Shown here: piece after piece, positions 1 through 11,800 of the stretch
How positions within the stretch are numbered: position 1 is the first letter of the stretch
Layout: each line of letters starts with the position of its first letter
NCBI GenBank assembly: GCA_018818165.1
Contig: JAHISP010000052.1
Coordinates: 1-64,000, forward strand
Direction: 5' to 3'
DNA length: 64,000 bases
Source: Bacteroidota bacterium
Lineage (GTDB): Bacteria; Bacteroidota; Ignavibacteria; Ignavibacteriales; Melioribacteraceae
Made by a program: the position numbers and the translations under genes
Notes under the pieces: generated by a model
What the model was told of the DNA's origin: nothing
The model's database searches: none
The model's input: the letters and a program-made list of their open reading frames with translations, nothing else

Positions 1-1597
1 CTGTATATAAAAAGGAAAGTGCTTCTGTCTCTAATACTGTAGTATCAGGTAAGGTATTTACAAAATAAGGAGCTTTATTCTCAGCTATAACTGTAATATT
101 CGTTGTATCGTAAACAACTGCTTTGCCATCAGTTAAGCTAAGTACAATATTATGTACTCCTATTTGGCTATCATTTGGAGTCCAACTAAAGTTTCCACTT
201 CCATCCAATGTTGCTCCTGCAATGCTAGAAACAAGAGCAAACACCAAAGGGTCTGAATCAGGATCAGTTCCAGTACATAAAAATGCTAGTTCTTGATTTT
301 CAAATATTGTTGTATCTGGTAAAGTAATTACAAAATATGGGGCTTTGTTAGCAGCTGTAACAGTAATTTTAGTAGTATCAAAAACAATGTCCTTACCATC
401 TGTTAACGATGCAATTATATTATATTCCCCTGCTGTTGCGAGTGCAGGTGTCCAATTAAAATTACCTGATAGATCCAAAGTAGCTCCAGTAGGACCTGAA
501 ATAAGTGAATATTCTAATTCATCTCCATCTGTATCAGTTCCTGTATACAAATATTCAAGGGTTTGCATTTCAACAATTGTGGTATCAGGTAATGTTAACA
601 CAAATATTGGCATGTTATTTTTAATTGAAACTACTATATTCGTTGTATGATAAATATTTACAATACCGTCAGATAAACTAAAGATTAATTGATATGATCC
701 TGATTGACCCAAAAAAGGTGTCCAACTAAAATTTCCAGTATTTGTAATAGCCGCACCAGTAGGTCCATTAAGTAATGCAAATTCAAGTACATCGTTATCT
801 GGGTCGCCTCCAGTAAATAAATAAGTTAATGTTTGAGTTTCAGAGATAGTAGTATCTGGTAAAGAATTTAAATAAGTAGGCTCTCTATTTACATTATTAA
901 CTATTACTTGAGTTGTATCATATACTGTAACTTGTCCATCGGATAAGCCAACTATTACAGAATAGGTTCCAGCTTGTTCATAAGTCGGAGTCCAACTGAA
1001 ATTTCCATCAGTAGTAATAGCTGCCCCTGTTGGTCCAGAGATAATTGAAAAATTAAGTGGATCAGCATCTAAATCGCTACCAATATATAAATATGTTTTT
1101 GTTTCCGTTTCATTAATAGTAGAATTTGGCATTGTATCTATGAATATTGGTGCTTTATTATTGCTAGCCGAAATACTACCATCATCTTGTGCAATAGTAT
1201 ATGGCACAGACCTATCATTTGTTATTTCGATGAAATTAAATTCAATTGGGCTAGAACCCCCTATATAATTAAATTTTAAATCAAATAACTTACCATTTAA
1301 ATTTATTCCAGGACTACCAAACCAAGAAACAGTAACTATTGTATCACCCTTTGTGCCAGTACTGAAAAAACCGCCTGAGAATGATTTATTTAGGACTTCT
1401 CCTGTATAAGTCATAACTCCTTTTTTAAATTTGATATTTAACGTAATTGAACCGATAGTGTTTAGCTTTGTTAAATTTACTGGAACTAATACTTCTGTAC
1501 CAGCAATTCCAATAATATCTGTAGTAGAGATGGTAGCATCTTGTGCCATTAAACTACTAAATAAAAATAGTAGATTGATAAATATTGTTTTTTTCAT
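1..1597 (-). CDS. Secreted cohesin-like/Ig-repeat protein, C-terminus off the left edge
   Basis: Open reading frame entering from the left edge; 532 codons are visible and no stop is reached, so the C-terminus is missing. It starts at ATG 1597, preceded by AAAGG, with a signal peptide (MKKTIFINLLFLFSSLMAQ). Residues about 20-135 resemble a cohesin fold (GTEVLVPVNL, then LFDLKFNYIGGSSPIEF), like the modules of the two downstream-numbered neighbours. From about residue 145 there are at least four or five tandem Ig-like (He_PIG/cadherin-like) repeats of about 90 residues. Each carries the motifs LPDTTI, YLYTGTDPDxD, SGPTGA and FSWTP. By analogy with its neighbours it probably ends in a T9SS sorting domain beyond the window; that is inference. 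Likely role: outer surface or extracellular binding protein. No enzymatic domain is visible. Confidence 0.8.
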   Translation of the reverse strand, partial: MKKTIFINLLFLFSSLMAQDATISTTDIIGIAGTEVLVPVNLTKLNTIGSITLNIKFKKGVMTYTGEVLNKSFSGGFFSTGTKGDTIVTVSWFGSPGINLNGKLFDLKFNYIGGSSPIEFNFIEITNDRSVPYTIAQDDGSISASNNKAPIFIDTMPNSTINETETKTYLYIGSDLDADPLNFSIISGPTGAAITTDGNFSWTPTYEQAGTYSVIVGLSDGQVTVYDTTQVIVNNVNREPTYLNSLPDTTISETQTLTYLFTGGDPDNDVLEFALLNGPTGAAITNTGNFSWTPFLGQSGSYQLIFSLSDGIVNIYHTTNIVVSIKNNMPIFVLTLPDTTIVEMQTLEYLYTGTDTDGDELEYSLISGPTGATLDLSGNFNWTPALATAGEYNIIASLTDGKDIVFDTTKITVTAANKAPYFVITLPDTTIFENQELAFLCTGTDPDSDPLVFALVSSIAGATLDGSGNFSWTPNDSQIGVHNIVLSLTDGKAVVYDTTNITVIAENKAPYFVNTLPDTTVLETEALSFLYT

Positions 1598-1933
1598 TTT
1601 AAGACCTTTATTTATTGTATTTTTTCATATAATCACGACTAGCAAATATCCCATTACCCAATTATTACTGTTTTAATATTTATACTATTTTAACAAAAAT
1701 ATTTATCACACAATTGTTTTAATAAGATATTAAACATTGTTCCAGCTATTTTGCTATTTTTAACGTTTTAACTCATTTTCAACAAATAACTAGTTTCAAA
1801 TATTTTACTATAATTCTATTTAAATATCAACAAATAGTTTTAAGCTAATTATAAGTAAATAATATTTAGAGGTAATATACAAAAAGAGCCACTTAAAAGT
1901 GGCTCTTTTTGTTGTAAATATTATATATGTGAT
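1598..1933. other. Intergenic, AT-rich, one terminator
   Basis: 336 bases between two minus-strand surface-protein genes. Apart from the hairpin at 1881-1910 the sequence is very AT-rich with no credible reading frame. A promoter for the gene starting at 1597 should lie here, but I see no clear consensus. Confidence 0.6.
1881..1910. terminator. Rho-independent, bidirectional terminator
   Basis: Perfect inverted repeat: AAAAAGAGCCACT, loop TAAA, AGTGGCTCTTTTT (13-bp stem flanked by A and T runs). It lies 24 bases past the stop of the minus-strand gene ending at 1934. Confidence 0.9.
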
Positions 1934-4900
1934 TTATTTCACAAGCATCATTTTCTTAACAATTTGGAAATTCTTACTTCCATCAATTGATTCAGCTTGA
2001 ATACTATAGAAATAAACACCAGAAGATAAGTTAGAAGCATTAAATTGTACTTGATGATATCCAGCAGTAATATCTGAATCCACCAATTTAGTAACTAACT
2101 GACCTAATGTGTTATATACATTAATCTTTACATTACTTTGAGCAGGTAATGCATATTCTATTGTTGTAGAAGGGTTAAATGGATTTGGATAGTTCTGCGT
2201 AATATTATATTCTGTAGGAATACCAGAAAGGTCTTCAACAGATGTCGTATAATCAGTAAAAAGAGCAGCTCTACCAAGATCAAATGCATTTGCCGCATTA
2301 GCACGTATATCGTGTAAATCATCAGCAGCAACAAATGCAAACATCACTTTTGCAGTTGAACCATCAGGTATACTATTAAGATTTGAGCCAATCCACATTC
2401 TTTGGTCACCAGTAACAGGTTTATCATTCTCATCAAATGTCGTAATAAATCCATATCCAGCAACACGCAAAGCGTTTGCATCAGCTGCATTAGTTGAGGT
2501 AACCTTTGCGCCACTAATTTTATCAATAGCAACTACACCAAAATATGGTCCACCAGTTCCAGCAGCATACACATATACTAATTCCTCAGCTTTAGAATAA
2601 CCACCATTATTTGAACCATATGTAACGCCTCCAGCTTCAACATCTAAATCCATAAAGATACCAGCTGAGAAACCATCAATAGCTGCACCTGTATTATTAG
2701 CGAATGTATACTCAAGATAAACTACATCTTCGCCAGTTTTAGAATATGATTTCTGAGTTATATCTAAACCATAAGGATTAGCAGCTAAACCGTCAGTGAA
2801 AATAGCATCTGCTACCTGATCAAATTCAACAGTTCCAGCAGTCTCAGTATAAAATCCAGAAGTAAAATCCGAATTAACATTTGTTAAATCAAAGAAATTT
2901 GCAGGATCATTATTATTAGCTTGACCATTAACAGAACCTCGAGCAGCGGTACCAAATACAGGACCACCTCTCCAGAAACCATTATTTCCTTTCCACTGAA
3001 AGCCAGAACCATAATTAATGCCATCAAATTTGTTAGCACCAATAGTTCCATTATTAAAAACAGAAACAACTAAATTACCTGTATTATGATCTAAAGCTAT
3101 AACATTTTCTTGTGGAGCACCATGATCAACAACGTCAGATGAATCACGATATAGAATTCTATAAGAACCATAAGCGTAATCAACAACACCAGTTATATCA
3201 TAGATGTTACCAAGAACAAATGCATAAGCACCTTTTAACAAATCATCAGTAAGTATTTCGCCTGTTCCATCATTAAATTTTGCTTCGCCATAATTGCTAT
3301 TTTCTTCTGTGTTTTCAGCGTTTGCAATTGTAACTAAAACACCTTCATATTGTTCATCATTAACAGCACCAGTTGATAATGCAACAGGCATAGGTAAAGC
3401 TTTACCAGAAGCATTTTTAGTTAAACCATTAACATTTATAAGTTCTGTTTTGCCATTGTATTCAGCAACCTTACCTTCAAATGTAATAGAATCACCAACT
3501 GCTACCATTTGTTTAGAATAAACTAAAATACCATTATAAGCACCATAGCCATTTTGAACATAAAATTGTTTTGCGGACCCATCAGAGTTGAATTGCGCTG
3601 CAGTTACCACACCAGTAGTAATAACATTTAATCCAACATATGGTGAAACACCAAGAGTATCTCCTTCATTAGGAGTTTGTATTTCAGCAATTGTATATTC
3701 TAACTTTTTGTTTTCTTCAACTTTGAAATTGTCAAATGTAACAACACCATTTGCAGTTGTATAAACAAATATACCAGGCATACCTTCTGTTAAGAAAGCA
3801 TCTGCACCAGTAACCGCAATTGGACAACCAGATAGTAATTTATTATCCATATAAGCATAAAGTTTTTCACCATCAATGGTTATTTTGAAATTATGCCATC
3901 CAGTACTTAATTGGCTAATTTCAGTACCAACGTTCCATGATTTAGAAATATGCCATGCAGCACCATCATAACCTTGCAATTTCAATTGACCCATGTCAGT
4001 TGAACTATTTCTATAAATGAATCTATAATATTTCAATTCATCCTTTGCAGATTTTATAGCTAAACCAGTATACAATGGGAAAGTAGCAGAAACTGCACCT
4101 TCTAAATATATATCTGATGAAACTGTATAGCTTTCAGTAAATACTTTATTAATTAAAGCTAAACCAGTATAAGCTGCGTCTGTATATCGAACAGCATGAC
4201 TTCCCCACGCACTTGCAGTTGAATCAACAACTTCCAATGTACCAACACCACCAAGAGCATTAAATGTCCAAGGTTGATCTAAAGTACCATCAGTCGCAGC
4301 TTCAATTACAGGATATTCAGCAATAATTTGTCCTGTAACGGTAACTATTGCACTATCTATCACTAATGTAACACCATCACTTAAACCAGCAACGATGTCA
4401 TAAACCCCATCTTGACCATTAACTGGAGTCCAGCTAAAAGCACCAGAAGTAGCGTCTATTACAGCACCATCAGGACCTGAAACTAGTGAAAATGTTAATG
4501 CAGCACTACTTGGGTGAGTACCTGTATAAACATATGTTAATGTGGAACCTACTTCAATTGATGTATCAGGTAACGTATTAACAAAAGATGGTAACATAAG
4601 TTCAGAAACAGAACCATCAACAAATGTAAGTGTAACAGGATTAAAACTTAAATCAATAATATTTGCTGAAGCTACATCGAAAGTAACTGCAGATGAACCG
4701 CCAGAATAATTGAATACTAAATCCGCAAGCTTACCATCTGTAATATTTAAACCATCAGAATTAAAATAACCTAAAGAAAGTACTCCATTAACTGCATTAG
4801 CAACTAATGAACCACTAACAACATTATCGACTCTAACAAATTCTAATTTAGATGCATCAAATAATACATCTATATTAAACGAGCCAATATTACTAATTTT

Positions 4901-5794
4901 TAATGCAGATAAAGGTACAGAAACTTCTGAACCAGCAACAGCATTTACATCTCCTAAAATAAAAGATGTATTAATTACTACTTCACCAATAGAGCCAGAA
5001 GTATAAACCATGGCAATATTATTAAAACTAACATCTTGCACAAAACTTGAAGCATCAAAATCTATATCTGTATTTCCAGCAATAATAACAAATCGAAATG
5101 TTGCTATAACACCAGCAGCATGATTAAACCCATCAGCATTAAACATACCAAGGTTAATTCTATCAGCAACACCATTTGCTACAAAGCCAGCTAAATTAAT
5201 GTCGCTCATTCCTAAGAAAGTTGCTTTTGAATCATCATAATTTAAATAAAGATTCATTGCACCTATGTTCTCTAGGTTAACAGCAGACATTTCAACATCA
5301 ACTGTGTCTCCTGGAAGACCAGTTACATCATTAAGTTTTAATGATGTTGGATCTGGAGCAACTGGCCCAACCGAACCATTAGTAAATGTAGCACTAATTG
5401 GGTTTGCTAAACCATTAGCTATTTGATTAGTTCCAACGAAACTAACTGCACTTGTCCCACCATTGTAAACAAACTTTAAATCCAATATCTTTGCGACAAT
5501 ATTAACAGGTGATTCACTAAACCAAGCAATACTTAATGTATCACCATGAGGGTTTACTACAAAAACACCACCAGTTAAACTATTATTTGCAACTTCAACA
5601 AATGTTAATACGTCTTTATCATACTTTAGATTAAGATTAACACTTCCTACGTCGTTTACGGTAGCATTGATTGGAACCAATACTTCAACACCAGTAGAAG
5701 AAGAAGTTACATTAGATACTGAAACTACAGTTTGACCCAATAGTGAATAAGTGAGTAGAACGAGAAAACTTAATATTGGGATAATTTTATTCAT
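1934..5794 (-). CDS. T9SS-secreted multimodular protein with three cohesin-like domains
   Basis: 1286 residues. A signal peptide (about 1-20, ending LLGQ) is followed by three consecutive cohesin-like modules at about 22-145, 150-270 and 275-400. Each has the pattern VPINA/VPLSA..., a strand with xLKYDxxxLxF, and ADLVFNYSGGSSAVTF. Next come one Ig-like (He_PIG) repeat (about 405-490), a laminin-G/concanavalin-like module (about 495-700), an OB-fold-like module (about 705-905) and a beta-rich module of unknown type. The C-terminal T9SS type A sorting domain (about 1205-1286) has [17 protein letters not shown] and SSGVYFYS. The sorting domain is a known signal for export across the outer membrane and surface attachment or release. 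Cohesin folds bind dockerins or other partners. No catalytic motif was recognised. The start has AGAGG nine bases upstream. Only 82 bases separate it from the upstream gene, with a terminator between. Confidence 0.88.
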   Translation of the reverse strand: MNKIIPILSFLVLLTYSLLGQTVVSVSNVTSSSTGVEVLVPINATVNDVGSVNLNLKYDKDVLTFVEVANNSLTGGVFVVNPHGDTLSIAWFSESPVNIVAKILDLKFVYNGGTSAVSFVGTNQIANGLANPISATFTNGSVGPVAPDPTSLKLNDVTGLPGDTVDVEMSAVNLENIGAMNLYLNYDDSKATFLGMSDINLAGFVANGVADRINLGMFNADGFNHAAGVIATFRFVIIAGNTDIDFDASSFVQDVSFNNIAMVYTSGSIGEVVINTSFILGDVNAVAGSEVSVPLSALKISNIGSFNIDVLFDASKLEFVRVDNVVSGSLVANAVNGVLSLGYFNSDGLNITDGKLADLVFNYSGGSSAVTFDVASANIIDLSFNPVTLTFVDGSVSELMLPSFVNTLPDTSIEVGSTLTYVYTGTHPSSAALTFSLVSGPDGAVIDATSGAFSWTPVNGQDGVYDIVAGLSDGVTLVIDSAIVTVTGQIIAEYPVIEAATDGTLDQPWTFNALGGVGTLEVVDSTASAWGSHAVRYTDAAYTGLALINKVFTESYTVSSDIYLEGAVSATFPLYTGLAIKSAKDELKYYRFIYRNSSTDMGQLKLQGYDGAAWHISKSWNVGTEISQLSTGWHNFKITIDGEKLYAYMDNKLLSGCPIAVTGADAFLTEGMPGIFVYTTANGVVTFDNFKVEENKKLEYTIAEIQTPNEGDTLGVSPYVGLNVITTGVVTAAQFNSDGSAKQFYVQNGYGAYNGILVYSKQMVAVGDSITFEGKVAEYNGKTELINVNGLTKNASGKALPMPVALSTGAVNDEQYEGVLVTIANAENTEENSNYGEAKFNDGTGEILTDDLLKGAYAFVLGNIYDITGVVDYAYGSYRILYRDSSDVVDHGAPQENVIALDHNTGNLVVSVFNNGTIGANKFDGINYGSGFQWKGNNGFWRGGPVFGTAARGSVNGQANNNDPANFFDLTNVNSDFTSGFYTETAGTVEFDQVADAIFTDGLAANPYGLDITQKSYSKTGEDVVYLEYTFANNTGAAIDGFSAGIFMDLDVEAGGVTYGSNNGGYSKAEELVYVYAAGTGGPYFGVVAIDKISGAKVTSTNAADANALRVAGYGFITTFDENDKPVTGDQRMWIGSNLNSIPDGSTAKVMFAFVAADDLHDIRANAANAFDLGRAALFTDYTTSVEDLSGIPTEYNITQNYPNPFNPSTTIEYALPAQSNVKINVYNTLGQLVTKLVDSDITAGYHQVQFNASNLSSGVYFYSIQAESIDGSKNFQIVKKMMLVK

Positions 5795-5835
5795 TGATAA
5801 TACCTCTTAATTAAAAATATGGTAGTTACTAATTA

Positions 5836-5864
5836 AAAGAAGACCTACAAAGTAGGTCTTCTTT
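5836..5864. terminator. Rho-independent terminator
   Basis: Perfect 13-bp stem AAAGAAGACCTAC / GTAGGTCTTCTTT with loop AAA, 12 bases beyond the stop of the 2595-residue gene and upstream of the next minus-strand gene. Confidence 0.9.
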
Positions 5865-5875
5865 ATAATTATAAA

Positions 5876-8800
5876 TTACTTCATCAGAATCATTTTCTTA
5901 GTCATAACAAAGTTTTTTGTACCTTCAACAGTAACTCTGTAAAGATAAACACCACTTGATAAGTTAGAAGCATTGAATTTAACATCGTATGCTCCAGCAA
6001 CTTGTTTTGTATTTACAAGTGTTCCAACTGTTTGACCTAATGAATTGTAGATAGTTAAAGTAACTTTACCATCTTCTGGTAAATCATACTGAATAGTTGT
6101 AGATGGGTTGAATGGGTTAGGATAATTTTGTCTTAATGCAAATACATCAGGAATACCGATAGCAACTACAGGTATGTTTATGTTTGCACTAATGTTTTTA
6201 GCTAAACCATTTGTTAATTCCGCACCATCTAACAATTCTAGACTAACTTCGTCAGTTTTACTAAATTGTTCAGTAGCTTTAAATTTAAGTGTTGCTAAAG
6301 CAGCACCTTCATTAACTTTAACTTCTTTCGAATCTGTATTCATCCATGCAATAGAAATAACACCATCAACTGCATTAGAAACAAACATACCACCATTACT
6401 TGTTGATGCTCCTAAGAACTCAACTTTGTCACTAGCATATTTTAATTTCATTGTATAAGAACCAACTTCTGATAATTCAGAGATTGAAATTGGCAAACTA
6501 AATTCAGATTCTTTTTTGATATTTAATACTTCTTCACTGTTAACAGCAATGCTGCTAACTTTTGCTAATGAAGCATTAGGATTATAATCACCACGAGCAT
6601 CGCCAGCAGCAATACCCATTAGATTTTGTGAAACATTTTTTGTACCAACAACAATTGCTTTAGATTCTAATAACCAATCAGCAACTTGGAATGTATTAAT
6701 ACCAACTGATCTGTTAAGAATTGAAAGAGCATCAGAAGAAGTGATAGTACCAACTCCTGTTACATCAGCAGCAAGTTTTAGTAAATCAGTAGCTAAGAAA
6801 CCACCAGCTGGGTTAACAACATAAAGTTGTGTTTCAAGAGCGTCAGACGCTAATGCACCACCCCATTGGGTTGTTTTTGTTGCTGTAAGTGAATAACTAC
6901 CACTTTTAATATCTGCAAATGAATAAGCACCATTAGCAGCAGTTACCATTGTAACTGGTGTAGTACCATCAGTAAGAGTAACTGTAACACCAGATAAAGG
7001 TAATAATGCATTACCATTGTATGTTACAACACCACTTACGGTTACTGTTACAACTTGAACTGTAACTTCAGCTTGTGTAGTAATAGTAGCAATACCATCA
7101 GTAGCTTTAACTTTTACTAAACTAATGAAATCGTTTTCTGTTTGTGGATCCCATACTAATATACCATCAGCAGATAAATTGGCTCTTGCATCAGCAGGAC
7201 CATTCCAGCTATAAGTAATTGCATCACCATCTAAATCATTTGCTAAATAAGTAAAGTTTAATGTATCACCTACAAAAATAGTAGTATCTGGTAATTCACC
7301 ACCAACAGCCCATGTAGGAGCAGCATTTGCGTTAGTAACAGTTACAGTAACTTTTGAAGAATCAACCAACATAGGAGTACCGTTGTCTTTAACAATTGCA
7401 CTAAATGTATAAACACCAGCTTGAGTATATGTAGGAGTCCATGCAAAAAGACCTGTTAAAGAATCAATTGTTGCACCAGCAGGAGCATCAGCACTTAGAG
7501 AATACTTTAAAGCATCAGCATCCAAATCAGTTGCTACATATGTAAACGCTAAACTAACGTTTTCACTAACAGAAGTATCAGGCATTACAGTAGTAAATGT
7601 TGGCGCTCTGTTTAAATCAACTACAGTAAATACACTTAAAGTATCATCTGTACCACCTTTACTGTCTGTAACTCTAACTGTTAAATTAAAGACATCACCT
7701 TGTTGACCATATTTTGGAATTACTACTAAAGCACCTGTAGCAGCATTAAGAGAAATACTATCAGGAGCAGTACCTGTTAAGGAAAGAATTGAATAAGTAA
7801 ACGAAGTATTATCAGCATCTTTATCGGTAGCAGTATATGTAAAACCATACTCTAAGCCTTCACTTACGTTTACAGCACCACCAGGACCAACGATACTTGG
7901 AAGTTGGTTAACATCTGTAACATTTATTGTATCAGTTACAATAGTTGTATCAGTACCATCAGTAGAACCTATAGAAACATAATGTGGACCAGGAGCAGTA
8001 GTGTTATCAGGGGTCCAACTAAATGCACCAGTAGTTGCATTAAATACTGCACTATCTGGTTTTGAAACTAAGAACATAGTAGAAGTTTGATTTAAATCAG
8101 GATCTTCTGAAACATATGTTCCTGTTAAAGCAACACCTTCAGTTGCTGCAACTGGACCACCAATTTTTGCACCAGGAATAGTTGGATTAGCAACATTGGC
8201 TAAAGTAGATTTAAAATAAGGAGCTTTGTTCAATTGACTATAAGTAAATCTAGAACCTTGAGTTGTAATACCACCCTTTGCGTTTATTACTTTACCAACA
8301 GGCCAAGTAGCATTAATTGTTGAGTTATCATAATTTCCGTCTAACCCTTGTAATATCCAGTTGTTAGCAACATTACCAGAGTCTCTTCTAATAATTCTCA
8401 AATCTTCAATTCCATCTGTAATATAATCAGCATAACCTTCAGCTTGGAACTCAACATCATATTCATATGATGGAGCTAGAGCTTGGTCAGATTTTACATA
8501 CCAGAAGAAATCTGGATAATTTGTTATTTTTTTGTCTCCACTTGTTATTGGAAAACCATTTGATCCCTCGGGACTTTGTTCATCATGGTTAACTGTTAAG
8601 TTTAATGCACTTTGTGGAGCAGTTTTAAAGAAAAATGAAGCTGGTCTATAATTTCCTGGAGATGCAGCAGCTGTACCAACAGGGAATGTAACTTCTGTTC
8701 TATCAATTGAAGTACCAGTAGAATTGTTTACATATTTTCTTACATTACCAACTACATGTGAATATTTGTTATTTGCAATATCAACACCTGTTCTATCAAA

Positions 8801-11800
8801 ACCTTGATCTGGTTGATTAGTTACAGTTGCTGCTTGCCATAAGGTTAAAATAAAAGCATTAGTTGTTGTTAAGTTACCATTAATAAATCTTACAATATTA
8901 AGATTTGTTGCAGGAGTAACATTTTGCATTGATAAATTACCACCAGCAAGATGAACACCATCTGTTGAAGTATTATTAAGTACAAATTCAACTGCTCCAG
9001 CAGCAACACCAACTGTACTAGGGAATATTAATCCACCAGCAGGAACTGTTAATGTTTGCTTTGCAGCACCATTGAATGTGAACTTTGCTGTAGCACCAGA
9101 GTTAGCAATATCACCACTAGTAATAGTTACGTTACCTGCAGTAGTTAAATTAAAGCCAGCTAAATTTAACTGAGTTGCTGTAGTAGCACCATTTAGAACT
9201 AAATTACCTGACATTGTTACTGCAGTACCTAATGAAACGTTAGAACCACCAGTAGGAATAATTGTCATGTTTGCTACTTTAGAACCAATTAATTCATTTC
9301 CTGAAACAATATTTGCAGTATTTGAATAAATTAAATTATAAGAAGTTGCTTGTGGCGCAGTAGTAATTGTTCCACCACTTCTATTTATAGTAGCTCCATC
9401 AGCAATAGTAACATCTTTTGCTGCTAATTCTGATAATGCACCACCCATAAGGTAAAGAGTTCCATTTACAGTAAGATTTGCGTTTGCAACAGTATTTACT
9501 TGTATTTGCAAATCATTTAATACTGTGTTAGCTGTTGGCATTTCTTTAGCAGTACCACCAGCAGTTGTTACATACCATACGTCTACAGATGCACCAAAAG
9601 TAGGAACGTTTGCTAAGGATGAATTAAAAGCATCTCTTTTAACAATTGCGCCATTACCAAGAGCTAGTAAACCATCTTTAGCTGTAGCACCATTTTTTGT
9701 ACTTAAAACACCATTTGTTAAGCTTAAAATACCTGTAACAGTAAATATTTCGTTATCATCTGTGATAACTTCTGTTCCAGAAGCTGTTGTATTATTAATT
9801 ACTAGGTTAGGAACTGACCATCCTGCACCTGGATCAAATGTTTGATCTGCAGTACCTGCAAAACTTAAAACACCTGAAGTTGCACTCCAATCACCAGTTG
9901 TACGATCAAATGCAGCACCAGCACCAGTTAATAAAATATTATTTCCTTTTATTGCAACATTACCAGCAGTTTGTTTTAATTGACCAGTAATAGTATAATT
10001 TCTCCAAGTTGGAGCAGAATCTTCATCACTTGAAGATAAAGTTGCTGTTCCTGTTGAATTAATTGTTAAGTTAGATATTGTTGGATTACCAGAAGCAACT
10101 ACTTCTGTACCAGCAAGTATCAATTGACCAGCGCCAATGAATACATTACCACCAATAGTTGTCATTAATGTTTCAATAGTAACATCAGCACCATTGTTTG
10201 TAATACTTCCACCAGTTTTAATATCTAATTCTTTAGTTACAGTTACGTCATCTGTAGCAGCACCTAAAGCAATCGCTTTTTTAATATCCCAATAAGGAAT
10301 AGAAGCGTTGTTCATTGTATAAGTTGCAGCAAAATCTGAAACTAAAGCACCACCTGTTGAAGCATAAACTGCACTAACAGCAGCAGCTCTGTTAAATATA
10401 CCAGCTGTAGTTAATGTTAAATTATTTGCTCCAAAATCAACAGTACCTAAGTTATGAGTAACACCAGCTTGTGCTTCTACAGCACTTGTTAATGTAAAGC
10501 TAGTACCACCTAATGTTATTAAACCAACTACTGTACCATTACCATCAGCGTTATCAACTGGACTAGCAGTAGATATTTGAGTTAAGCCAAGAGATAATGT
10601 AGATGTAGCACCAGTAGTAACTGCACCATTAATTGCATGAATTTGAGAAACTGTAGCTGATTTAGCAGCACCAACAGTTAAGTTTGCAATTTCTGATTGA
10701 TTTGCAGTTGCACTTGCAGCTTGTCCATTAATTATAACTCCTGTACCATTAACTGTAAGAATATTTGCAGCAGTAATAGCACCGAGAATAGAGTGAGTTT
10801 GACCATTACCAGCTAATGAAATAACGTTAGCAGCATTACCACCAATTATTGTTGCAGAAGAACTAACGGTTAAACCACCAGAAAGTGTTAGATCTGCAGC
10901 AGCTAACGAAAGAACAGAATTTTGTCCTACATTAATATTTCCAGCAACAGTTAAATTACCTGTATCACCAAATAATCTTGCTGCACTTGCAGCAGTTGCG
11001 TTACCAGTAATAACTAAATTACCTTTAATTGATCTAACGACATTACCTGCAAGTTGTACATTAAAGCTACCACCAGCAGCAGATTGAGTAAGATCAACTA
11101 CGTTATCAGCATCCCATTCAACAGCTGTTGTTGTGTTTATTGTTTTATTAGCTGTTAAAGTACCAACATATGTTAAATTATAGTCAACGGCAGCTGCGTT
11201 AAAAGTACCGCCTGCTAATGTAATACCATTTACAGAACCAGCAGCAGTAGATATATCTCTTTTTATACTAGCGCCTGTTCCAGAAGGAGCAAAGTCAACA
11301 GCAGCTGTATTATTTAAGTCACCAGTATATAGATATAATTCTTTTGTCCAACGAATATTACCAGCAGAACCTGTAGTAATTACATCATTTGGTAATGCAC
11401 CAACATCAATTATAATATTTGAAAAAAGCGCAGAACTTGAAGCATTTAATACCATACCATCAACGTTATTACCAGCAGAAACAAAATTAGCACCACCAAA
11501 AATAACAGCACCATTTGAGTTACCTGTTGTTTGAATAGTACCATTGTTAACCATTTTACCAGTAGCAGCATTAAATACCAAGTTAAAGTTTCCTAATTCA
11601 ACAGTAGCAGCAGCACTTACAGTAATAGTTCCTATTGCTCTTACTGTATTTGCAATAGTTACTAAACCACCTGTATTACTAACTGTCATGTCAGATAATT
11701 GGAAACTAGGACCGCCATTCATATTTTGAGCTGCAGTACCAGAAAGTAGCAATTCTGATGCTAAACCAGCAGTAAATGTACCAGCAGTTCTATTAAAATT

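Noticed and set aside
9525-9845. Plus-strand open frames within the giant surface protein and within fliK
   Set aside because: Antisense shadows of highly biased repeat-rich coding sequence; no ribosome sites or recognisable products.
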